From Dipteronia dyeriana (lineage: Eukaryota; Streptophyta; Magnoliopsida; Sapindales; Sapindaceae), in the NCBI GenBank assembly GCA_032871835.1, contig CM065300.1, positions 8,947,768 through 9,011,767 of the forward strand: DNA of 64,000 nucleotides, given 5' to 3'. Position 1 is the first letter of the stretch. Each line of letters starts with the position of its first letter. The translations under genes and the position numbers were made by a program. Positions 56,876 through 64,000 of this stretch are shown piece by piece. The notes under the pieces were generated by a model. That model saw only the letters and a program-made list of their open reading frames with translations, was not told the origin of the DNA and did not search any database.

Positions 56876-57181
56876 AAAATCTAAAATTAAATCATTACTA
56901 TGAACATCCATCTTAATTAATGTCAATAGTACCGTTATATAAATGAATACAATATATTTATAAACTCTTTAAGTTATTAGCACACTCAATTTCACAAGTG
57001 ATAAATTCTTAAAATTTTCAGGTTCATAAACACAGCACAATCATAGTGAATTCCCTACCATCAATAACTATATCAAATATCTTCTCAGCGTTTACAAATC
57101 TCAAGGATCGTTCATATCGATAATAATCATATTTTACAAAGTTTGGAACAGGAGAGGTCATGCACATGACATCATGGATTC

Positions 57182-57395
57182 ATGGCCAACCATCTAGCTC
57201 TTAGGCTTTTGGAGAGAGCCATCCTTTGGCCTTTTTTCTCTTTGCTTGTTTGTCTGATGGGCTCTTTTTTGGGCAATGGCTCGACTGTTTTGTGCTTTGC
57301 TTGTTTTCTTGTTGGACTTCGGCCTGTACGCTTTTTGTTACTCGTTTCGCCTTTTGTGGCTCTTTGAATAAATTATCACCTAAAAAAAATGTACC
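57182..57395 (+). repeat. Possible LINE 3' end fragment
   Basis: T/G-rich, CTTGTTT / CTTTGCTTGTT-containing sequence like the region after the LINE RNase H stop at 29440-29690, followed by an A-rich tract. The hydrophobic frames are a consequence of T-richness. No diagnostic domain remains. Confidence 0.35.
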
Positions 57396-57879
57396 GCTAT
57401 TTTTTTAAAAAAAAAATTACTTCTTATTTTTTATTTATTAATAAAGTTTATAACAAAAAAAAATACAAAGAAATACGTACATCGGTCCTCCAAAAATTCT
57501 TTTTTCCATCATTTTTTTTATATTTGAAATAAAATTAGAGTTTAATTAGGTTTTAGTTTTTTTTTAATAAAGATAATATAGTTGAAAATATGGGTGTAAT
57601 TAATTGGTGTACATAGTATTTGATTTATTTTTAATTAAACTAATTTGTCCTTATTGGTAAATTTCTATTGGGATATTTTTATAATTAAAATTTGTATTAA
57701 AGAGAGCTTCTTTTGACAATCCATTTTTTTTTTTCATTTTACACATCTTTTGTAAATAGTAAATATACTTCATTCCAAAAATTTAACCATCTTAGTTAAG
57801 AAAAGGAATATATATGTGTGTGCGTGTGTATATAATGGTTCTCTTAAAAGGGATTCCTTATTTTAATTTCAGTAATGAC

Positions 57880-58158
57880 TTTGATGAAATCACATCGATT
57901 TCTACGAATTTTGATCTGATTTTTTTGTGAATAATAAGTTTAATGAAATCTACCTATCAATAAAATCTAAGATTTTTTCAAGCACTAAAATTATTTATCC
58001 ATATTTTGTTATATATGAAGGCATCGGAAAATTCAAGAAAAATAGTTGTAGTACTTAAAAAATTCTCAAATTTTATTCATAAGTAGATTTAATATATCAT
58101 ATCATCTATAAAAAAATTCAAATCAAAATTCATAAAAATGGATGTGATTTCATCAAAG
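57880..58158. mobile_element. Palindromic MITE
   Basis: Left arm TTGATGAAATCACATCGATT and right arm GATGTGATTTCATCAAAG are inverted copies. The similarity continues through the interior (GAATTTTGATCTGA / TCAAATCAAAATTC). A half copy lies at 15590-15700. Confidence 0.75.
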
Positions 58159-58164
58159 ATTATA

Positions 58165-58345
58165 TATATATAAATTCAAATCAGTGCGCACTAATATAAA
58201 TTCATTAGTGTGTTGGATGTGGACAATTGGATTTACATTTTTTTGACTCAAAGTGTATGCACTTATTAAAACTTCTTCATAATCAATGGTCCACATGCAA
58301 CGAACTGATATAAGTTATATCAGTATGCATTGAGGAGAAAATGTG
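58165..58345. mobile_element. MITE, family Q, copy 1
   Basis: Contains CAGTGCGCACTAATATAAA at the left and an ACTGATATAAGTTATATCAG segment at the right, with TGTGGAC and GGTCCACATG inverted inside. Diverged copies lie at 58590-58762, 59781-59955, about 59578-59765 and about 31015-31140. Confidence 0.65.
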
Positions 58346-58351
58346 TGTATG

Positions 58352-58355
<4 letters not shown>

Positions 58356-58397
<42 letters not shown>
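58356..58397. repeat. (AT)n microsatellite
   Basis: About 21 AT units. Confidence 0.95.
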
Positions 58398-58401
<4 letters not shown>

Positions 58402-58585
58402 GCTAAATCAACTTAAAATAGTAACTTAAAATTTTAACTTTAACATCTCAACCACTCATGTACTCTAACTCCAATGGTTGAGATTTGAATGCATTTATAA
58501 CTCTTGGATTAAAAGTATATAAATGATTGAGATGTTAAAGTCAAAATTTTAAGTTGCAAATTTAAGTTGTTTTAGCATAACCCTA
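58402..58585. mobile_element. Palindromic MITE between two family Q copies
   Basis: Arms of about 50 bp, AACTTAAAATTTTAACTTTAA at the left and its inverted equivalent AAAGTCAAAATTTTAAGTT at the right, around a CAACCACTCATG interior. Confidence 0.7.
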
Positions 58586-58589
58586 TATA

Positions 58590-58762
58590 TATAAATTTTC
58601 AAATTAGTATGTACTTATATAACTTCATCAGTGCGTTGGATATGGACCATTAGATTTACACACTTTGACTCAAAGTGTATACACTTGTCAAAACTTCTCC
58701 ATAATCAATGGTCCACATGTAACGTACTAATATAACTTATATCAGTGCGCGCTGACTGGAAA
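58590..58762. mobile_element. MITE, family Q, copy 2
   Basis: CATCAGTGCGTTGGATATGG at the left and GTCCACATGTAACGTACT with ATATCAGTGCGCGCTGACTG at the right, parallel to 58165-58345. Confidence 0.65.
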
Positions 58763-59577
58763 ACCACTTATACTGGAAAACCACTTATATATATATCACA
58801 ACATATGGATTTTTTTAAATATATAACACAACATATGGATTTTTTTAAAACAATGTCTATAGTTCAATATTATTTTACAAATTTGTTTTTAAAGAATTTC
58901 GTCCGTATTGAAATTACAAAAAAAATATATATATATATATAATTTTTTTTATGAAGAACGTAATGAAAATGTATTTGGCGTTTAATATTTTAAAGAAATT
59001 AAAGGATTTTATGTATTATCTATGTTATTAATGTTCAAAAACTTTGCTTAAAAAAATGTTCAAAAACTTAGAAATTATCTTTCATGTTGTTTTTTTTTAA
59101 AAAAAATTTTACACTCATTGTCTAACGTATTTTGTGTTCTTTAAAAACTGATTTTGTTTAGGTGTCAATCTAATGGTCAAAGGTCTACTAAAACTTGTTA
59201 AGATCAAGCTCTACTTAGGTGAGGATAAGTCTGAACCTTGTCCAGCTCAGTAAACAAGAGTTTCTGATAGAGTTATGTTAGTCTTTTCAGTCTTCCTAAG
59301 TGATATAAATACGTGAGGTTTTAATATTTTGTAAAGCTTGAAAGTATATAGTGGAGAAATTATACGGTGGATAAAGTGATGTTAATACCTTATGAGCCAA
59401 CACCATTTGAGATGGAATTTATGAAAAAATTTAAGAAACCTAACATTACTCAAAATATTTTTATTGAAAATAGAGTTTGAGAGTATGGTTGGAGTATGTG
59501 ATACTTCATTTTAGAGTTATTGGGAGATGTTCTAATTAAATTCACCACAATATATATTGTATTATTGTTTCAAATAT

Positions 59578-59750
59578 ATATATACACGAAAATTTTCATA
59601 TAAGTACGTACAGATGAAATTATATAAGGACATTGAATGTGAGTCACTTATTTTACATATTTTGACTTGACATGTATGTACTTGTCAGAGCTTTTTTTAT
59701 AAATAAGTGGTTCACGTTCAATGTCCTTATATAACTTCATCGATATGCAC

Positions 59751-59785
<35 letters not shown>

Positions 59786-59955
59786 CAAATCGGTGCGTAC
59801 TGATATAAATTCATCAGTGCGTTAGATGTTGACCATTAGATTTACATACTTTGACTTCAAGTATATGTATTTATCAAAACTTCTCTATAATCAACGGTCC
59901 ATATACAACATACTGATATAACTTATATCGGTACATAATGACTGAAAAATTCCCT
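59578..59955. mobile_element. MITEs, family Q, two further copies side by side
   Basis: 59578-59765 is a related but distinct palindrome (GGACATTGAATGTGAGTCAC inverted at the right). 59781-59955 closely parallels 58165-58345. A TA run joins them. Confidence 0.6.
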
Positions 59956-60167
59956 CTATATATTGTGTTAATACTTATTCCGAGCCCAACTTAAACATTG
60001 AATTTAACAAAATGGCATGGAACTCGAGCCCCGGTCCAAGCCTACAATTGTTGCATAAGGGCCAGCCCATTTTTTCAAGTCACTCAACACATTTTACCCT
60101 CACCACCAAAAGATTATTGATTTTTTTATTCTAATTATTCTGTCTTTCCACAACAACATAAGGAGTT

Positions 60168-60173
<6 letters not shown>

Positions 60174-60219
<46 letters not shown>
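60174..60219. repeat. (AT)n microsatellite
   Basis: About 23 AT units. Confidence 0.95.
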
Positions 60220-60227
<8 letters not shown>

Positions 60228-60274
60228 TTTCTTACAAAGTTGTTTTTAAAGAATTCCATCTATATTGAAATTTC

Positions 60275-60311
<37 letters not shown>

Positions 60312-60328
60312 GTAATAATAGTAATAAT
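60275..60328. repeat. (AAT)n microsatellite
   Basis: About 18 trinucleotide units with two GTA interruptions near the right end. Absent at the homologous position near 58920, where there is a TA run. Confidence 0.95.
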
Positions 60329-60589
60329 TTCTTATGAAGAAAGCAATGAAAATGTGTTTGGCATTTAATATTTTGAAGAAATAAAAGGATTTTATATATC
60401 ATCTACATCTTAAATTCGTAATCTTCTAAAACTTAGAAATGATCTTTTATGTTGTTTTTTTTTATTAAAAAAAGTATACTCTTTGTTCAATATATTAAAC
60501 AGATTTTTTTAGACGTGAATCTAACAATTAAAGGATCGGCTAAAACTTGTTAAGATCAAGCTCTATATACGTGGATTTTGATCCTCTCC

Positions 60590-62325
60590 TTACCTCACTT
60601 TGTCCTCACTTAAATCAATGGTCTTAATCAATTCTACTTTTTGGTTGAATAAAATATAAAAATTAACAGAAGTAATTCAGACCATTGATTTGTTATATTA
60701 GATACGACATGTATATAGATTATGAAGGTGATGACACGGTGATAAGAGAAAGGTGAAGAGAGGTTCAAAATAAGTGCGGTTAGAATATCCACTTTCACAA
60801 ATATCTCTTCTCCCGCAACACTAGAGAGGAAACCTCACTCCTCACTTGTCATATTCCCTTAAAAAGTTGATGTGGAACTCGAACCCCTCATCAAAACATG
60901 AAAAAGGTGTTGCATACCACTTAAACTAAGATGGGATATGCCTTCAAAATCAGAGAATTGAAAACAAATATATTTAAGCACGGTCTAAATGAAACCTAGA
61001 ATATATTGTCCTTGTAATTATTTAATAGTAATAAAAGCTTCAATGGACCCTATATTACTTGGTCCGAAGAATAGATAGATGGAATTCATGATCATCTCAT
61101 TTCCACAAACCAAAAATTACCCTTAATTTGTGTTCACAAACTTTACAAATTAGATTGATTAAGTAGAAGAGGCGCAAAGACACTTCACCCAAATGGATGC
61201 AAAATGCTAATCATTTCATCAACTAATCTTTTGTTTAAAAAGAGTTTTTAGGTATGGTGGATTTCCACCAACTTTTCTTTCTATTCTTCTCAATTAGAAA
61301 AAGCAAATGGAGGGTCCAAAAAAACACAACTTTTGACAAGTATAGAGTTCAAAGAAAATGAACAGTTATCATGAGCTATGCCTTAAAAAAAATTAAAAAA
61401 TTAAAAATAAAATGCTGCTTTCAGCCACCCAGCAATTCACAATTATAAGCTTTAAGACTAAGAAATGTTCAAGAATTAGACCCACCTGTTTAAAGTTGTC
61501 ATAAAAAAAATTAATATTTCATATATAATAAATACCCATGAGAGAATAAAGAATCTGCAGATGTGTTAGCAATACAGAATTCAGTTCTGATTAATCTTTT
61601 TATTGGATATGTGGCCTGTTCCTGACCATTGGATGTAGCAATTTATATGGATCAAACGATGATCTTCAAAGCTGATTATGGACTAGTGGTAGACTGGTAG
61701 TTCTCTTGGATTCTAATCATGTCCCTTCAACATGGATTGATCATTTGAAATATGGAATTTGGTAAGACAAGACATTCATTTTATAGGTTTTCTAAGATGT
61801 GTCCATTACCAGCCGACCTTAGAATCCAACTCATGATCTTCAATTTGATAAAGAGAAATATGGATCAAACTATTCCTTTTTTCCATTTTGGATCATGGGT
61901 CATGGGTAATGGTATCTGACCAGATCAACCGCTATAAGTACAGTTTAAAATGTAACTCCCACCCTAGTAAACTCACAATCTAAAAGGTAAAAACCTCTTT
62001 ACAATGTATATGCAGTAAGTGTATCCAGAAACGAATGCATAGACCTAGATTTTCCTCTAAGATTGGCTAGATTGGAATAATAGTACCCCCAAATGTTTTT
62101 TTTAGTAGAACCTAATCATAAAGGCAGGCCAGAGGCCAGTGATAGATTTAAAAACAAATTTACATTTCAATCGCCGACACTAAACTTTAAATTAGATAAC
62201 AATGTGTCCCATTGATACTTATAAAAAAAATAAAAAAAACCATGCATGATGATCACGCACAGAATGTTAATGTCACTTGAAAAAGAAAAGAGAAAATGAG
62301 AAGGCAAATGCTCCACCAGTTTTGC
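60590..62325. other. Intergenic DNA upstream of the right-hand gene
   Basis: Less repetitive than the rest, with no coding frame. The part from about 61500 probably holds the promoter of the gene starting near 62360. CACTTCACC and CTCACTT stretches are present, but I can assign no specific element. Confidence 0.4.
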
Positions 62326-62329
62326 TGAT

Positions 62330-62336
62330 ATATAAC
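62330..62336 (+). promoter_or_regulatory. TATA box of the right-hand gene
   Basis: TATATAA about 130 bp before a plausible 5'-UTR intron donor (ATG|GTATGCC at 62466). The matching acceptor TATTGCAG ends at 62590, so the start codon at 62608 would lie in the second exon. Confidence 0.4.
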
Positions 62337-62607
62337 TTGTTTAACTGGCTGACAGAGATGACCCAGATGAGACTTGTGCTTTAAGTATTAACAACACTCT
62401 GGCACTGGCAGGCTTGCACATATCAAGCTAGCTGTCCTCAAGTGAATATCATCATCAACAACATGGTATGCCTTGTTACATTAATTTGTATGTTCTGGTA
62501 TATTGTTATTGGGGAGATTGCAGAGGGGTTGTGGTTGATTGTTGTGAGTGTTTGATCTTTTTTTCGTAATCGTAATAGTTCATATTGCAGGATTTGGTGG
62601 ATTGAGT

Positions 62608-62942
62608 ATGGGAAATGAGATGGGAAACAATAATTCATCTGGACTGCAAGGTATATAATATTAGTAGCTATGTGTTTGCTAGTAGAATGAACGTTTTATT
62701 AGTTTATAATTAATGTTGGTTTCTTAATTACAGAAGAAGAGAAAACGAATACCGGAGGAGATCAAGGAAGGTCTTGGCAAGAAGCTGGTCATGGAGATGT
62801 TGCACAAGTAGAAAACCACATTGCTCCTGTAGGTGAAGGAAAAGACTACCAAGAAAACGAGACTCGGTTGGATTCTGATGCTCCAGATTCTAAAATTGTA
62901 AACCAGATTTTTGATGAAAAAGGTTAGTGAATTCTAAAAGTA

Positions 62943-62975
<33 letters not shown>

Positions 62976-64000
62976 ATGATTGTTTGTTAGAAAATAAAAT
63001 AAAATTGAGTGTTGTGTTTCTGATAGAGAAAGAAGAAACTGAAGTTCATGATCATTCAGCTGGATCTACAGAAGTTGAAGTGAAATCAAATGATGAAGTA
63101 GGTGATGGAACAAATGAAACCCAACCAACTTCTTCATCCGAAGATTCGAATGAGAAACCACTACTGTCAAGTGTGGAGGAAAATCTGTCACAGTTAAATG
63201 ATCTTAAGCTTGAGAAGCAAACTTCAATCAAGAAAGGTTAGTAATTTACAAGTATGTTCATCATCAACTTAATCCAATACTTGGAATATAATTAACTTTG
63301 AAGCATGCTACATTCTCTCTTTCCTGTTTTGGTGCAACTAGAAAAAGTAAAATAACTTGAAAATGAAACACAATTACATATACAATCGTAACCAACCCAT
63401 CTAATAAATACTTTCACACTGGTAACAGATGATGAGGAAATGATCAATAACACAATTTTTGATACAAAATCCACATCGAATGATCTAGAGCCTCAAGAAT
63501 TGGTAGATTCAAAATCCGATCAACCTGATCAATTAGCTGAAATTCAGGCTGATCCATCTGTGCAAGACAGCAACGAGTCACGACTAGAAATTGAGGACAT
63601 CCTAGGATCAAATTTGACTTGCATAAGTGAGGAGACTGGTCACCTTATAGATGAAAACATATCAGAAGATATAAGTGACGGTTCTGTTTCAGGTTCTGGT
63701 GTCACTCCAGAAGTGGAAATTAAAAGGGATGATTTGAGTGTAAAAGAAATGGCAAGTAAAGGAGATGAGATTGGCAACGATTTGGGCCAAAAATCAGTGA
63801 TGACATCAGATCTCCAAAGTGGTGTGGAGATCAAATGCAATGGAGATTTACCAACCGAGACAAATGCAATCAGAAGCGATTCATCTGAAGCAGAATTAGA
63901 AGCCGTTTCCACGGATAAGTCACTAAACTCCCACCTACAAGTTTCTGAAACTATAGATAACTCTGTACCTTTTACTGCAAGAACCATTTTGGTAGGAAAA
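62608..64000 (+). CDS. Unrecognised acidic low-complexity protein, 5' part (exons join 62608-62650, 62734-62922, 63027-63236, 63429-64000)
   Basis: I do not recognise this gene. Four exons join in one open frame of 338 codons that continues past the window. All three introns (83, 104 and 192 bp) have GT…AG ends and all are phase 1, with donors AAG|GT, AAG|GTTAG and AAG|GTTAG, which strongly supports the model. The protein starts MGNEMGNNNSSG and is rich in Glu, Asp, Ser, Asn and Gln, with no membrane segment or signal peptide, so it is probably largely disordered and intracellular. Exons 2 and 3 are symmetric (63 and 70 codons). VNQIFDEK at the end of exon 2 resembles INNTIFDTK at the start of exon 4, suggesting internal exon duplication. 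Gly2 could be myristoylated, but position 6 is Gly rather than the preferred Ser/Thr. The start is the first ATG in frame and could change if an upstream coding exon exists. The (AT)n run at 62945-62973 is in intron 2. Confidence 0.7.

Larger units (their letters stand above)
56640..60580. repeat. Ancient tandem duplication with later insertions
   Basis: Blocks X (56640-56775) and Y (58860-59225) recur in the same order as X' (59962-60125) and Y' (60225-60580). X' and Y' are only about 100 bp apart, while X and Y are separated by 2.1 kb of LINE-like and MITE sequence inserted later. Confidence 0.7.

Noticed and set aside
57182..57408. Hydrophobic 60-residue frames resembling a small membrane protein
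   Set aside because: T/G-rich LINE-like 3' sequence; the hydrophobicity is a composition effect in two overlapping frames.

Overview
This is nuclear DNA of a flowering plant, most likely a eudicot. The intergenic DNA is AT-rich. It carries plant transposon families (Ty1/copia, LTR elements, LINE RNase H remnants, MULE, hAT, CACTA and many MITEs). The only full-length genes are three plant-type (P2B) autoinhibited Ca2+-ATPases. No bacterial, viral or organellar features were seen.

Layout. Three intronless Ca2+-ATPase genes of the ACA12/ACA13 type lie head-to-tail on the minus strand: copy 1 at 4616-7675, copy 2 at 22882-25938, copy 3 at 40422-43481. All keep every P-type ATPase motif and look functional. 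Each has a TATA box. The first two have a pair of CGCG boxes further upstream and the third has one. They share about 0.3-0.6 kb of 3' flank, and copies 2 and 3 also share about 2 kb of 5' flank, so they arose by segmental duplication. Further duplicated blocks (near 1.5, 31, 48 and 55 kb) show the duplicated segment is longer than the genes. Copies 1 and 3 are identical over 618 bp where copy 2 differs at about 30 sites, which points to gene conversion.

Between the genes is a dense transposon landscape. Several insertions can be delimited by target-site duplications (TSDs): a hAT-like element (8299-10963) with a MULE inside it (8625-10599); a 261-bp CACTA element (14300-14560); a three-level nest at 32063-36902 (MULE containing an LTR-like repeat containing an LTR element); and a solo LTR (51121-52347). 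A broken copia pol with one LTR lies at 12027-13982. Two broken LINE RNase H ends face each other at 29.2-30.6 kb. A 1.5-kb foldback element has doubled arms at 20214-21715. A two-member repeat family carries an internal 20-22-bp minisatellite (14645-15540 and 45663-47095). From 56.6 to 60.6 kb a tandem duplication has been filled with MITEs.

At the right edge (62.3-64.0 kb, plus strand) a multi-exon gene begins, coding for an acidic low-complexity protein I do not recognise. It runs off the window.

The three ATPases are predicted to export Ca2+ from the cytosol at a cellular membrane. Their differences lie mostly in the N-terminal regulatory region, the 5' UTR and the promoter, so divergence is more likely in regulation than in catalysis.
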